A stretch of DNA of 64,000 nt from Laterigemmans sp052161645 (GCA_052161645.1 CP197414.1), one strand, 5' to 3'; positions 42,726 to 53,800 are shown, counted from the first letter of the stretch. Notes: generated by a model not told the origin, from the letters alone. A program made the numbers and translations.

Positions 42726-44672
42726 CTAGTTCGAAAAATTGAACTGAGGCAATCCAGCTGGACCGACGGGGGGCTGATTTGGCTGAGCGGCTGCTCCGTC
42801 ACCTTGCTGAATCAAATCACCAAGCTTGATCTGCAGATCGGCATACGTTGACTCGGGAACAATGTAATACCAATCGGCAAAGCGAGCATTTAACTCACTG
42901 ACTCGCTTCTGAGCCGCAGCAATTTTCTCTTCCCACTCGTCAATCAAACGCTGATTCTCCTTCTTGATCTTCTCCTGCTCCGCTTGCAAATATTCCTGCT
43001 GCTCCTCGGGAGTTAAGTCATCCCACTCGTTAGCAGGCGGCTCTTCAGCGGCGGGCTCTTCCGCAGCGGGCTCCTGGGCAGCAGGTGGCTCCTGGGCAGC
43101 AGGTGGCTCCTCGGCCGCAGGCGGCTCCTCAGCAGGCGGCTCCTCAGCAGGTGGCTCCTCGGCAGGTGGCTCCTCGGCAGGTGGTTGCTGGCTAGGTTCT
43201 TGACCACCGCCACGCACTTCACCTTCACCTGAGGCTTCCGAGCTGCCTTCACCAGACGTTTCCGCTGGCGCTTCCTCAACAGCAGCCGGTTCGTCTACTG
43301 GCTCAGGGGCCGGGGCCTGAGCGGCTGGTTCCTCACCCGCAGCCGGTTCACCGCTCGCGGGCGCCAGCGGGTTGGGGAGAATGAGGCCGGCAGCCGGTTC
43401 CGCGGGCGCGGGAGGATTTCGCAACGCGGCCAGCTCTTCCAAAGTTTGCGGGACCGGTTGCACTTCGGGACGCGGAATTTGACTTTCGTTGACTCGCGTC
43501 GTTACCAACAGATAACGTTCGGCCCCCACATCCGCCTCGGCCCCTTCTTCCTCTTGATCGTCTTCGCTAATAATCCCCGCCACGCCTCCAAACCGCAGGA
43601 TGTACTGTACGCCATCCTTAAGATCCACAATCGTTTCACCGTTGTTGGCCAAAATGTCAACGCCATCGCCCGAGCTGTTTGTCAGCGGGTAAAAACCCTT
43701 TTTGACCAACGACTGCAATGATTCGTCATTCTCCACCAACGATTTGTCGGCTTTCAAATCAGCACTCATGCCGTCCGGCTTGCGAACAACATCGACAATT
43801 TTGAGATCGTCCAACGCGTTCTTCAACTTATTGAGCGCCGTCGTGTTCAGCGACTCGCCAGGCTGCAACGTCCGCATACTGCCAGCGTTGGTGTTGTCAT
43901 AAACAAGCAAGTTTTCCAACGACCATTGGTTGGTATCATCCAGCGTTAAATCGGCATCATAAGAGCGTTGCTGGCTGACTTCGATACCTCGCAGTCCGGC
44001 GTTAACGGCGACGGAGTACTTGCGAATCTTGGCAGCCCCCACATCGATACTGGAGAGTTGCAGCAAGTCGTCTTCAATCCAGCGACTAAATTCCGTAGTC
44101 AACGGATCGATGTCGAGTTCAATCTCATAAACAGGGTCCTGATTAGGAACGCGGACATAGCGGTGAGTGGGAAAGTCGGCGACTTCATTGCCAATCACTA
44201 ACTCCACCAACGCTTTTCCCTCGGCGTTCTTGACTGTCACCAAACGACCGACACCATCATCACCAACGGATAGCTTTTCCAAGTCGGGCTCGATCACCCC
44301 GAAATCATCATGATCCTCCGGGTTTTCTGACTTCACGTCGAGAATCTTCAGCCCCAGCAACGCCGTGGCCGCTTGTTGCATTTGCTCGCTACCATCGGCC
44401 GGATAGCCTTGTCGCGAGGGAATGCTCCAAACACCCGTCTGACGATCCTTGGCGACTTCGAAAGACTCAATTTGTCCCAAGACCGCGTCAAAATTGACGA
44501 TCTTCATGCTCGATGCGGCCAGCGGATCGGTGAACTCCTCAAAGAGTTCCTTGCCGACCAACAGGGATACGGCTGTCTCCTGATTGCTCCGCGGCCACGC
44601 CACAAAAGTTGCGAATGCCGCCATGCACCCCGCGACCACCCAAAAAATACCAGTTTTAGTGCCTTCGTTCAT
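42726..44672 (-). CDS. DUF4340 protein of a GldFG-type ABC system
   Basis: 648 residues. One N-terminal membrane helix (GIFWVVAGCMAAFATFVAW, residues 8-27) is followed by DUF4340-like beta-rich domains (GRLVTVKNAEGKALVELVIGNEV; TTEFSRWIEDDLLQLSSIDVGAAKI). A Pro/Glu/Ala low-complexity segment (about 420-560, repeating PAEEP) contains 15- and 18-bp DNA repeats. A coiled coil (TPEEQQEYLQAEQEKIKKENQRLIDEWEEKIAAAQKRV) and the short end domain WYYIVPESTYADLQ complete it. DUF4340 proteins are encoded with ABC-2/GldG proteins and probably form the extracytoplasmic part of that complex. Its start is 52 bases from the stop of the permease fusion. Confidence 0.88.
   Translation of the reverse strand: MNEGTKTGIFWVVAGCMAAFATFVAWPRSNQETAVSLLVGKELFEEFTDPLAASSMKIVNFDAVLGQIESFEVAKDRQTGVWSIPSRQGYPADGSEQMQQAATALLGLKILDVKSENPEDHDDFGVIEPDLEKLSVGDDGVGRLVTVKNAEGKALVELVIGNEVADFPTHRYVRVPNQDPVYEIELDIDPLTTEFSRWIEDDLLQLSSIDVGAAKIRKYSVAVNAGLRGIEVSQQRSYDADLTLDDTNQWSLENLLVYDNTNAGSMRTLQPGESLNTTALNKLKNALDDLKIVDVVRKPDGMSADLKADKSLVENDESLQSLVKKGFYPLTNSSGDGVDILANNGETIVDLKDGVQYILRFGGVAGIISEDDQEEEGAEADVGAERYLLVTTRVNESQIPRPEVQPVPQTLEELAALRNPPAPAEPAAGLILPNPLAPASGEPAAGEEPAAQAPAPEPVDEPAAVEEAPAETSGEGSSEASGEGEVRGGGQEPSQQPPAEEPPAEEPPAEEPPAEEPPAAEEPPAAQEPPAAQEPAAEEPAAEEPPANEWDDLTPEEQQEYLQAEQEKIKKENQRLIDEWEEKIAAAQKRVSELNARFADWYYIVPESTYADLQIKLGDLIQQGDGAAAQPNQPPVGPAGLPQFNFSN
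43024..43192 (-). repeat. In-frame 15/18-bp minisatellite inside the DUF4340 gene
   Basis: Tandem units of the type GCAGGTGGCTCCTCG (15 bp) and GCAGCAGGTGGCTCCTGG (18 bp) on the plus strand encode repeated EEPPA and QEPPA units. All unit lengths are multiples of three, so gain or loss keeps the frame. The tract separates the beta-rich domain from the coiled coil. Confidence 0.85.
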
Positions 44673-44724
44673 CGCTCGTAGTCAACCAACAGTTTGAGTG
44701 AATAGGTAAGTTGCCGGATCAAAC

Positions 44725-47598
44725 TTAGCGCAACCGCGCCTTGGTGATGCTGTCTCGCTCCCGCAAGCGGCGGGACGAAAACACAACCACGCCAACGATC
44801 AATGGCGGGATACAGGGGAGTGTCACAGCCAAGGCCTTGACCAAGTTCTGAATCTGCACCACATCCATATCCGCCTCGCGACGAATCACTTGGATTTGAT
44901 TATTCATCTCCCGTTCAAACTTTTCTTTCTGAACCGTCTTGGCTCGCTGCAGAGCGGCTTCCTTCATTTGCGACTCTTGCACCAAGAGTTGGATTTGCGA
45001 GCGATCAATGCTGCCGGTCTCGGCCTGCTTCCGCAAGTCGTCCATCTTCTTCTGCAACTTGGCCAACTGCTCGTCGCTCTCTTCGTTGAACTTCCGAGTC
45101 TCTTCGTCGAAAGCGTCTTGGAATTCCTGGCGAGACTCAATCACTTTGCGATTCGCCACTTCCTTGACTTCCTCAATCAATCGCAACGAACTGTAAACCG
45201 GTTGGTGCTTGCGAATCTCCAAGAACGCCAGCTCTCCCGTCAACCAGTCGATGGTGTTGAGCAGAAAAGTCACGTTTTGAAATTGGAAACGCGTTTCCAC
45301 TTGATTCGGGTCGGCCCGCAATTGCAAAAAGTCAGGCAACATCAAATCGACGTCCGCAACGTAAACAGCTCTCACACCAACCTCAGCAGTCGCCTTATCG
45401 TCCCCGTCCGCAGCAGCTGGCCCCTCGATTGCCATCGCCATCGCCTGGAAACCTTCGCTGTCGCCAATCTCGGTTTTAATGATGGTCGCCGCATCGGGTG
45501 AAGACAGCGCCGAGCGAGCCTTCAGGTAAGAAATCTTGCCGGCTGAACCGCCGGTCTTGAGCAACGGCGTATGCTGTAGCTGCGAATTTTCTTTCGCGGC
45601 CACCGCGCCGCCAGCCAACATCAGGATTTGCCGCAATCCCGAAGTGATCGGATTATCCTCGCTCAGCGAATCCTCAGCACCGGGTGATTGCTCGTCAATG
45701 AAGGCCCACAGTTCGTTGGCACCCAGCGACAAGTCGGGATACGGATTGTGAATCTGCCAAACCAAATCGGGTGCCAACATCCCCATCGCACCAGGACTGC
45801 CGGGAATGTCCAAGCCCAGGGCATCCCACAGCTGAATCATGTCGCCCTTGGGTTGCGGACCACCGCCCCCACCGAACATTCCACCGGGAGCCTGTTTGGG
45901 ATCGCCGGTTGGTGTTAACCCGCCCCAAGTTCCCGCGTAGGGAAATGGATCTTCGAAGATCGCCACGGGAACACCCGCTTTGACCGCTTCCACTAACTGA
46001 TTGAACCGTTCGGGAGCCATCGTCGAAGGCTGGACAGCCAACAGCGCGTCATACTGGCCGGGCATCACCGGGCTGGCAAAGTCAACCGCTTCGACTTCGT
46101 ATTGTTTTTCCAATTCGCTGACGATCGGATGCTTGGGCGTTTGTCGCGGGGACATACCGCTCATCGTAAACCCGCCCATTAATTGAGCGTCGGTTTCCAC
46201 GATTCCAATCCGCTTTCGCTGGCCTTTGGCAACGGTATCGATGGAGCGAACAAGCTCGTACTCAACAGGAATCCCATATTCAAAAATTGGGATCGTGACT
46301 TTTTCCAAACCGCTGCGAATCGCCGCACCAAGGATCAGACGCTTCTGCTGGAAACTGCCTTTCTCGCGGACCATCCGCTCGACGGGCACGATGCCAAATC
46401 GCTCTTCGGCCAACGTCGCTTCCTCGCTGAACAACTCGATGTCTTCATGCAAGCGAACTTCGATTGCGCGGCCACCTTTATTGGCTTCGCTCTCGAATTC
46501 CTTCAACAAGTTGACCAGCTCGTAGCGAGCCTGAGCGTACTGCTCGGGAATGCTCTCACTGATGAAGGCATCGATCTTGATCGGACGCTCTGGATCGAGG
46601 TCGCGGATTAACTGCTTTGTCTCAGGAGCCAGCGAGCTGACTTGCCCCTCGGTGGTGTCGACGCGAATCACGTCCCAGTTACGAGCCAGCACCACGGATC
46701 CACCGGCAAAGACAACCAAGGCCGCGGTTCGTGCCAAATAATGCCACGCCATCGAGTTGCCGTCTTTACCACCTGTCCAGTGCCGGCGACCAATCAACAC
46801 CATGCAAACGTACAAGGCGATCATCGCGGCCAGGACAAAGTAAGTCACCGAAGAGAGGCTGATGACTCCGCGGCCAAAGTCATCAAACGAGCGGTTCAGC
46901 CCGGAGGCTCGCAGGAAAGCCGCGATCTTTTCATTCGGGACAATCGACTGCGCCAAAGAAGCGAAGGCCAACGGCGCGTTAAACAATGACCCCAAGATGA
47001 AGCCGACGGTCAAGTTTCCGGTAAGGAACGAAGCGACCATCCCGATCGCCAACATCGTCAAACCGATAAACCAATAACCCAAATAGGAGGAGAAAATCAG
47101 CCCAGTATCGACATCACCGCGAGTCAGCACGGCCAAAGTGATGAACGTTGACAGCTGTGAGAAAAGCAGCGAGGCAGTGAAAATCGCCGCAGCAGCCATG
47201 TATTTTCCGATCACGATGTCAAAATCGTCGGCCGGCAAAGTCAGCAACAACTCGTCGGTACCTTGGCGTTTTTCTTCCGCCCAAATGCTCATCGTGATGG
47301 CTGGAATGAAGACCAGCATGATCAGCGGGAACCACTGGTTGAGCTGGTCGAGCGTGGCCAGGTTCTGGTTGAAGAACTCGTACGGCCAGAAAGCAGCGAC
47401 GGAGGTCAAGAAGACGAAAATACAGAGAAAAACATAACCCGTGGGGTTGCTGAAATAGCCGACGAAGTTGCGACGCATGACAGCGTAAGCTGCCCGCTTT
47501 GTGGTGGAGAGCAACGCTGCGATCAGCGCCAACCCCAACAAAAAGATCGCGTCGACGAACAACAAAATCAGCAGCACAAAAAGAATCGATTGACTCAT
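44725..47598 (-). CDS. GldF-GldG-type fusion: ABC-2 permease plus ABC_transp_aux domain
   Basis: 957 residues. The first 300 are an ABC-2 permease (AYAVMRRNFVGYFSNPTGYVFLCIFVFLTS; EEKRQGTDELLLTLPADDFDIVIGKYMAA, the GldF signature), with about seven membrane helices. The rest matches GldG/ABC_transp_aux (PF09822-like): VTYDTTEGQ-type start VIRVDTTEGQVSSLAPETKQLI, IDAFISESIPEQYAQARYELVNLL, and the later disulfide-isomerase-like folds with DLMLPDFLQL. A coiled coil (about 850-910) precedes the final membrane helix near 925. GldF and GldG are separate genes in Bacteroidota but fused here. It works with the ATPase encoded upstream and the DUF4340 protein downstream. Substrate unknown. Confidence 0.9.
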   Translation of the reverse strand: MSQSILFVLLILLFVDAIFLLGLALIAALLSTTKRAAYAVMRRNFVGYFSNPTGYVFLCIFVFLTSVAAFWPYEFFNQNLATLDQLNQWFPLIMLVFIPAITMSIWAEEKRQGTDELLLTLPADDFDIVIGKYMAAAAIFTASLLFSQLSTFITLAVLTRGDVDTGLIFSSYLGYWFIGLTMLAIGMVASFLTGNLTVGFILGSLFNAPLAFASLAQSIVPNEKIAAFLRASGLNRSFDDFGRGVISLSSVTYFVLAAMIALYVCMVLIGRRHWTGGKDGNSMAWHYLARTAALVVFAGGSVVLARNWDVIRVDTTEGQVSSLAPETKQLIRDLDPERPIKIDAFISESIPEQYAQARYELVNLLKEFESEANKGGRAIEVRLHEDIELFSEEATLAEERFGIVPVERMVREKGSFQQKRLILGAAIRSGLEKVTIPIFEYGIPVEYELVRSIDTVAKGQRKRIGIVETDAQLMGGFTMSGMSPRQTPKHPIVSELEKQYEVEAVDFASPVMPGQYDALLAVQPSTMAPERFNQLVEAVKAGVPVAIFEDPFPYAGTWGGLTPTGDPKQAPGGMFGGGGGPQPKGDMIQLWDALGLDIPGSPGAMGMLAPDLVWQIHNPYPDLSLGANELWAFIDEQSPGAEDSLSEDNPITSGLRQILMLAGGAVAAKENSQLQHTPLLKTGGSAGKISYLKARSALSSPDAATIIKTEIGDSEGFQAMAMAIEGPAAADGDDKATAEVGVRAVYVADVDLMLPDFLQLRADPNQVETRFQFQNVTFLLNTIDWLTGELAFLEIRKHQPVYSSLRLIEEVKEVANRKVIESRQEFQDAFDEETRKFNEESDEQLAKLQKKMDDLRKQAETGSIDRSQIQLLVQESQMKEAALQRAKTVQKEKFEREMNNQIQVIRREADMDVVQIQNLVKALAVTLPCIPPLIVGVVVFSSRRLRERDSITKARLR

Positions 47599-47704
47599 GG
47601 CTGGGACTGTACCGGTGAATTAAGAGTGTACGTTGGGCAAAAATGAAGCTGATGAATCGAACTGACGTCAGCCAACTGGCAAACGTCGCGGGCAAACGCT
47701 CCGA

Positions 47705-48472
47705 TCAAGGAGTGGCGGCGGGCTTGCCACCCGCGTTGGAACTGGTGAGGTTATGGAAGGCATCATCCAGGTCGCTCCCTCGCTCGCGAAGCCCTTCCAC
47801 CGAACCGTCGTAAACCAGCCGGCCCTCGTTGATCATGACCACACGGTCAGCCATCGCTTCCACTTCCTGCAAGATGTGGGTGCTCAGCAAAATCGTTTTG
47901 GTTTCGCTGAGCCGCCGCATCGTCTTCCGCACTTCGCGAATTTGATTCGGGTCCAAACCGGCCGTCGGTTCGTCCATGATCAAGACGTCGGGCTCGTGCA
48001 GTAGCGCTTGGGCCATACCCACCCGCTGCTTAAAGCCCTTGGAAAGCTTACTGGTGGCTTTGTACATGACGGTCGACAGATCGCAAATTTCGACCACCGC
48101 CTCAATCCGCTCACGTTTGTACTTGGCGGAGAGGCCGCGGGCATCGGCGAAGAAATCGAGCATCCCGGCGGGGGTCATTTCCGGATAAAGGGGACCGTTT
48201 TCGGGAAGATAGCCCAGCATGCCGCTGCCAGCGATCCGATCGTTCAACATATCGTGCCCGGCTATTTTTGCTCGCCCCTCGGAAGGTGCGATATAACCGG
48301 TCAACATTTTCATTGTGGTGCTCTTTCCAGCACCGTTGGGGCCGAGAAAAGCGACCAATTCCCCTTCGTTGACCGTGAAGGTCACGTCACGAGTTGCCGC
48401 AAATGGCCCGTAGAACTTACTCAGGCCAATGGCTTCAATCATTGGCCGCCGAGCATCGGTCTTGTTGATCAT
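47705..48472 (-). CDS. ABC transporter ATPase, GldA/NatA-like
   Basis: Powers the GldFG-type system encoded downstream. From ATG 48472 it has about 255 residues: Walker A GPNGAGKST (44-52), Q-loop GYLPENGPLYPEMT, signature KLSKGFKQRVGMAQAL, Walker B VLIMDEPTAGLDP, and H-loop LLSTHILQEVEAM. The usual LSGGQ is LSKGF, as is normal for this subfamily. The frame is open to 48607, but the added 45 residues (Arg/Pro-rich) are unlike the family. A 106-base gap separates it from the fusion gene. Confidence 0.95.
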   Translation of the reverse strand: MINKTDARRPMIEAIGLSKFYGPFAATRDVTFTVNEGELVAFLGPNGAGKSTTMKMLTGYIAPSEGRAKIAGHDMLNDRIAGSGMLGYLPENGPLYPEMTPAGMLDFFADARGLSAKYKRERIEAVVEICDLSTVMYKATSKLSKGFKQRVGMAQALLHEPDVLIMDEPTAGLDPNQIREVRKTMRRLSETKTILLSTHILQEVEAMADRVVMINEGRLVYDGSVEGLRERGSDLDDAFHNLTSSNAGGKPAATP

Positions 48473-48660
48473 GTGCGTCGATTGTCCGAGGCGAGGTTGC
48501 AAAATAATGCGTAACGGGAAAGCGGATTCAGCGAGTCGCCGACGTGTTTGGCGAGGCCTGACGAAATTCCACCTCGCACAATATAGCGGCCAACTCGATT
48601 CTCTCAACGCCGTATTACGTCGTCAACCGACCCTCTGTTCAACCAACCGGTCCGCAGACG

Positions 48661-49665
48661 CTAGGTGTCGAACCGGGCAAAAATCATCCGCCCCGCATTC
48701 GTCTGCAACGTGCTGGTGACGACCACCGGGACCTCCCGATTGATCGCTTCCCGCCCCCCTTCGACAACTACCATGGTGCCATCATCCAAATAGCCCACAC
48801 CCTGCTCCTGACCCTCACCAGCTTTCAAAATCTTCAGCTGGAACATCTCGCCAGGCAGATAGGCGGGCCGCAGCGAATTGGCGATTTCGTTGAGGTTGAT
48901 CACCGGCACGCTGTGCAGTTTGGCCACTTTGTTGAGGTTGTAGTCCCCCGTGACAATCTTTCCCTCCAAGTGTTTCGCCAACAACACCAGCTTTAAATCG
49001 ACCGGATGCTGAGTCCACTCGGGCAACTCGCGATCAAAAATCTGCAAATCGACCTTGTCATCGGAGCGCAACCGATTCAGCACGTCCAAACCACGACGCC
49101 CCCGAGCTCGCCGCAGCTTATCGCTGCTGTCGGCAATCCCCTGCAACTCGTTGAGGGCAAAACGGGGAACAATTAATTGATTGTCAAAAACCCCCGTGGC
49201 GACCAAATCCTCAATCCGCCCGTCAATCGCCACGCTGGTGTCGAGCACCAACGGTTTAAAGCCTTTCACTTCCCGCACAAATTCCACGTAGGGAATCAAA
49301 AAACGGAAATCATCCTTGGTTTGCAGCAAGACGCTGACGCAGACGTAACACAGCAACATCCCGGTCACCAACTGCACCGCGTTGGAGTACTCAAAACGCT
49401 CCAACAGGGGAATCGTGGCGATCGAGAGCACATAAGTCAGCAACACGCCAATCAAGAGGCCGAAATAGACGGCCGTAATCGTGGCAATTTGCTTGCGACG
49501 TACGTAAATATCGGTGACGATCACGGCCAGCGCCAAGCCGACAACGCCACCAAACACGGTCCAGGGTAACCAGGCCGGCTTCTGCGAACCCAGCTGCGAG
49601 TTAACCAACGCGGAAATTCCGCCGGCTACTAACAGAAAAATACAACGAAGGATAATTAAGGCCAT
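48661..49665 (-). CDS. PIN-TRAM domain membrane protein, YacL-like
   Basis: 334 residues. Four membrane helices in the first 115 residues (LIILRCIFLLVAGGISALV; WLPWTVFGGVVGLALAVIV; AVYFGLLIGVLLTYVLSI; VTGMLLCYVCVSVLL). Next is a PIN nuclease-fold domain (LVLDTSVAIDGRIEDLV with the first acidic residue, FALNELQGIAD, the GDYNLNKVA strand) and a C-terminal TRAM RNA-binding domain (GEGQEQGVGYLDDGTMVVVEGGREAINREVPVVVT). This matches the YacL/PilT-like family. It is possibly a membrane-bound RNase; activity is inferred from the fold. Confidence 0.93.
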   Translation of the reverse strand: MALIILRCIFLLVAGGISALVNSQLGSQKPAWLPWTVFGGVVGLALAVIVTDIYVRRKQIATITAVYFGLLIGVLLTYVLSIATIPLLERFEYSNAVQLVTGMLLCYVCVSVLLQTKDDFRFLIPYVEFVREVKGFKPLVLDTSVAIDGRIEDLVATGVFDNQLIVPRFALNELQGIADSSDKLRRARGRRGLDVLNRLRSDDKVDLQIFDRELPEWTQHPVDLKLVLLAKHLEGKIVTGDYNLNKVAKLHSVPVINLNEIANSLRPAYLPGEMFQLKILKAGEGQEQGVGYLDDGTMVVVEGGREAINREVPVVVTSTLQTNAGRMIFARFDT

Positions 49666-49822
49666 CGAATGGCAACGCCGCCTGAGCGTGAAATTGAGAA
49701 CCGAAGAGACTGACTGGAATCCATTTCTTCACAAAACAGTCTATCCAAGTCTGGCAACAATTGTCAGTGGGAGAACCGTCACTCTGGGGGTTAACACGGA
49801 ATTCACCAGTCAACTCGGACAG

Positions 49823-50698
49823 TTATTCCGGTTTTGCCACGAATTCGCCCGGAGGTTCAACGGGCACCGCAGATCGTTTTGCATGACGAAGCAGCTGAAT
49901 TTCCGTCAAATATTTTCTCGGGTCGCCGCGAAAGATCATGCCCGGTCCCTTGTGGTAGACCTCTCGCGCGGGTGTTTCGTATTGCCAACCACGAGTGGCT
50001 GCCGACACCATCAGTTTTCGATAGCTACGATGTAAATCAGCGTAGGGCCCCGCGTGCAGCAATGCAATCGCTTGCCCGCCAGACAACTCATATATCTGCG
50101 AACCAGGCTTCGCGTTGCATGGCCGCACGGGAAACACCACCTCAAAGCTAGCGTCCGTATCTTTGAACTCTGAGTCCCAGCAGAGGATCATCGGTTTCCC
50201 GGCGATATATCGCCCATATTGCCGCGCGAGCTTGGCAAAAATCTTTCCACATTCTGCGTAAGCACCACGATATTTCATGCTGGCGACTTGCTGAGCAGCG
50301 ACTTCGACAAGGCGAACCTCAAACCCCGCGACCTCGGCACGCTGCTCAGCCTGCCGCTCGATCACCAAGATTTCATCCAGCCGACGAAGCCTTTCACGAT
50401 CATCACGCATCGCTTCCCGCAAGGCAACGCGACGCTGCTCAAGCATTTCAACCAACGTACCCGGTCGGAAGTCCACCGGCAATAACTCGCCTATCTGTTC
50501 GATGGAAAAGCCAAGCTCCCGCAACGTTTTGATCGCGATCGCCAATTCGACTTGGTCGGCAGCATAGTAACGATAGCCACTCGACGCATCGACCGAGGCG
50601 GGCTTGATCAGCCCAGATTCATGATAAAAACGCAGAGTCTTTATCGTCAGCCCAGTCAGCTTGGAAAACTCACCAATGGTTAACAGCCCATCATTCAT
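49823..50698 (-). CDS. MerR-family regulator with GyrI-like effector domain
   Basis: 291 residues. The N-terminal winged-helix reads LLTIGEFSKLTGLTIKTLRFYHESGLIKPASVDASSGYRYY, followed by the MerR dimerisation helix (about 75-120). Residues about 125-275 form a GyrI/BmrR-like effector-binding domain (FEVRLVEVAAQQVASMKYRGAYAECGKIFAKLARQYG). This is the BmrR/TipA-like class that binds hydrophobic or cationic ligands. No efflux gene is adjacent, so its target is not evident; self-regulation from the 50.7 kb gap is likely. Confidence 0.9.
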   Translation of the reverse strand: MNDGLLTIGEFSKLTGLTIKTLRFYHESGLIKPASVDASSGYRYYAADQVELAIAIKTLRELGFSIEQIGELLPVDFRPGTLVEMLEQRRVALREAMRDDRERLRRLDEILVIERQAEQRAEVAGFEVRLVEVAAQQVASMKYRGAYAECGKIFAKLARQYGRYIAGKPMILCWDSEFKDTDASFEVVFPVRPCNAKPGSQIYELSGGQAIALLHAGPYADLHRSYRKLMVSAATRGWQYETPAREVYHKGPGMIFRGDPRKYLTEIQLLRHAKRSAVPVEPPGEFVAKPE

Positions 50699-50855
50699 CC
50701 TACTTGGTCCCCAAAGTGTTATCGCGGGAAGCTGAAACTACTCGGGCAGTTTACGGCCTCCCGTAACTGGAGAGTCAAGTCGGTGAACGATTAACAAAGG
50801 TAGCTACGCTGCGGTGACCGTAGCTACAGAAGATGCTGATAGCCGCTTAAGAAAC

Positions 50856-53800
50856 CTAGCTGCAGCCCATGCTGTTGCCGCAGTTGTAACAGAGATAGCA
50901 ATTGCCGTTACGCACGGTAATCATCCCGCAACCATCACAGCTGGGCGCGTCTCCCTGGAAATTGGCAAACTGGCTTTCCTGGTCACGGAGCGAGCCGGTC
51001 ATTTCGATCGGCAACGCATGCCCATTACCATTGCTGCTGCCGTTTCCATTTTCCGGAGCGGGAGTTCGCAACACCAAACCGGCTCGACTCAACGCCTCGA
51101 AATCAACCGGAGGCAAGCCTTCGCCGGTGAACCTTGCCAACGTGGCAGGCGCCTCGCTGATCGGCCCATTGCCACCGAGCGTGGCGGTCGGAGTTTCGGA
51201 ACCCACCGCTCGCGATGTGGCAGCGTTAGGGCCAGTGAGATTGGATCCATCGGCTCCGGTCGGCGCTTTGCGACCATATTCGGGATGCCCCGACAGGAAG
51301 GTCAAACCGAGCCAACGAGCAATGTAGTCGACAACGCTCTTAGCGATGCGAATATCTTTGTTGCTGGTGTGCCCCATCGGCTCAAACCGGGTGTGGCTGA
51401 ATTTATTGACCAGCACTTCCAAAGGCACGCCGTACTGCAGAGCGATCGAAAGCGACGTCCCGAAGGAATCCATGATGCCGCCGATCGTGCTCCCTTCCTT
51501 GGCCATCGTGATGAAGATCTCACCAGGCCGACCATCGGGATAAAGCCCCACGCAGAGGTACCCCTCGTGTCCGGCAATCGAAAATTTATGGGTCACGCTC
51601 TGACGGGTGTCTTCCAAACGTTCACGACGCGGCTTGAAGACAACTTTCTCGACCGTCTTGGTGACCACTTTTTCTTCGCCCGCTTCGGCACCCTTGCCGT
51701 CGGTCGTGTTCAGCGGTTGCGATTGCTTGGAACCATCGCGGTAAATGGCGATCGCCTTCAGGCCCAATTGCCAGCCCCAGAAATAAGCGTCCGCGATATC
51801 TTGGGCGGTCACGTCGCTGGGCATGTTGACCGTTTTGCTGATCGCTCCCGACAAGAATGGCTGAGCGGCGGCCATCATGGTGACGTGAGCTTGCCAAGGA
51901 ATACTGCGAACACCCCCGGCCGGTTTGAAAGCACAATCAAATACCGACAGGTGATCATCTTCCAATTCGGGAGCCCCTTCGATCGTGTCGTTCTCGTTAA
52001 TGAACGCCACAATGGCTTCGATTTGATGTTGGTTATACCCCAACTTCCGCAGCCCGTTGGGGACCATGTTGTTGACAATCTTCAACATCCCGCCACCAGC
52101 CAATTGCTTGTACTTGACCAAAGCAATATCGGGCTCGATGCCGGTGGTGTCACAATCCATCATGAAAGAGATGGTGCCGGTGGGTGCCAATACGGTGGCC
52201 TGGGCGTTGCGGAACCCATGACGATCCCCCAACTCAATCACTTTGTCCCACAACTTGCGAGCCGCAACCTTCAGTTCGGCCGGCCCGTCATCGTTGATCT
52301 GCTCGACCGCTTCGCGATGCATCCGCATCACTTTCAACATCGGCTTTTCATTCTCACGGTATCCATCAAACGGACCCACCACCGATGCCAATTCGGCGCT
52401 GGTCAAATTCGCAGTCCCATGTAGCAAAGCGGTCAGAGAACCACACATCCCCCGCGCACCGTCGGAGTCATAAGCCAACCCGTTGCTCATGATCACGCTG
52501 CCGAGGTTGGAATACCCCAAACCGAGCGGCCGGAAACGATGGCTGTTGGCGGCAATCTCACTGGTCGGGTAACTGGCGTGATCGACCAAGATTTCCTGAG
52601 CAATCAAGAACAATCGCGAAGCCGCTTGGAAACGCTCCACATCAAACTTGCCATCCGCATCGGTGAACTTCATCAAGTTCATGCTGGCCAAATTGCAAGC
52701 CGTATCGTCCAGGAACATATATTCCGAACAAGGATTGCTGGCGTTGATCCGTCCCGAGTTGGGACAGGTGTGCCACTTGTTGATCGTGGTGTCATACTGA
52801 ATGCCGGGATCGCCGCAGTGCCAAGCACAATCGGCCATCTGGTTGAGGAGTTCCTTGGCGTCATACTCAGGAGGCAAGCCGGTCGCCTTGTCGCTGACCC
52901 ACTTGGTTTGCCAGCGTCGTCCGTCGCGGACCGCTTCCATGAACGGATCCGTAACGCGAACCGAGAGGTTGGCGTTCTGGAAACAAACTGACGCGTACGC
53001 TTCGCCGTTAAAGTTCGAATCGTAACCCTCGCGAATGAGCGCGTGGGCTTTCTTCTCTTCACGCCATTTGCACTCGATGAATTCCAAAATATCTGGGTGC
53101 CAGACTTTCAACGACTGCATCTTGGCCGCCCGCCGCGTCTTGCCGCCCGATTTGATCACCCCAGCGATCGAGTCGTAAACTCGCATGAACGACAACGGCC
53201 CCGATGGCGTACCGCCCCCCGACAGCCGCTCACGCTGCGACCGGATCGTCGACAAATCGGTGCCCGTCCCGGAACCGAATTTGAACAGCATCGCTTCGCT
53301 GCAAGCGAGCTGCATGATGTCTTCCATGTTGTCATCAACGCTCTGAATGAAACAGGCAGACCCTTGCGGATACTCATAAGGATTCTCAGGCTGCTCGACC
53401 GTCTCCGTCTCGCGGTCCCAACGCCAATTGCATTTCGTGCCAACGACGCCGTATTGATGATGCAATCCGACGTTGAACCAGACCGGGCTGTTGAACGAAC
53501 CATGCTGGTGCAAACAAAGCCAAGACAGATCGCGGTAAAAAGCCTCGCCATCCTCGGCCGAATCAAAATAACCATCAGCCAACCCCCAGTCGGCGATCGT
53601 CCGCGTCACGCGATGAATCAACTGACGAACGCTCCGCTCACGCTCCTGCTTGTTCTTGGGATCACCATAAAAATACTTGCTCACGACCACGTTCGTGGCT
53701 AACTGACTCCAAGCGGCGGGAATCTCACAATCTTGCTGCTCAAATAAAGCCGCTCCCGTTTCGTCTTTGATCGTCGCCGAACGCAATTCCCAAGCCGTCG

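Noticed and set aside
50814..52424. 536-codon plus-strand frame inside nrdJ
   Set aside because: It is antisense to clearly conserved nrdJ sequence and shows no domain of its own.
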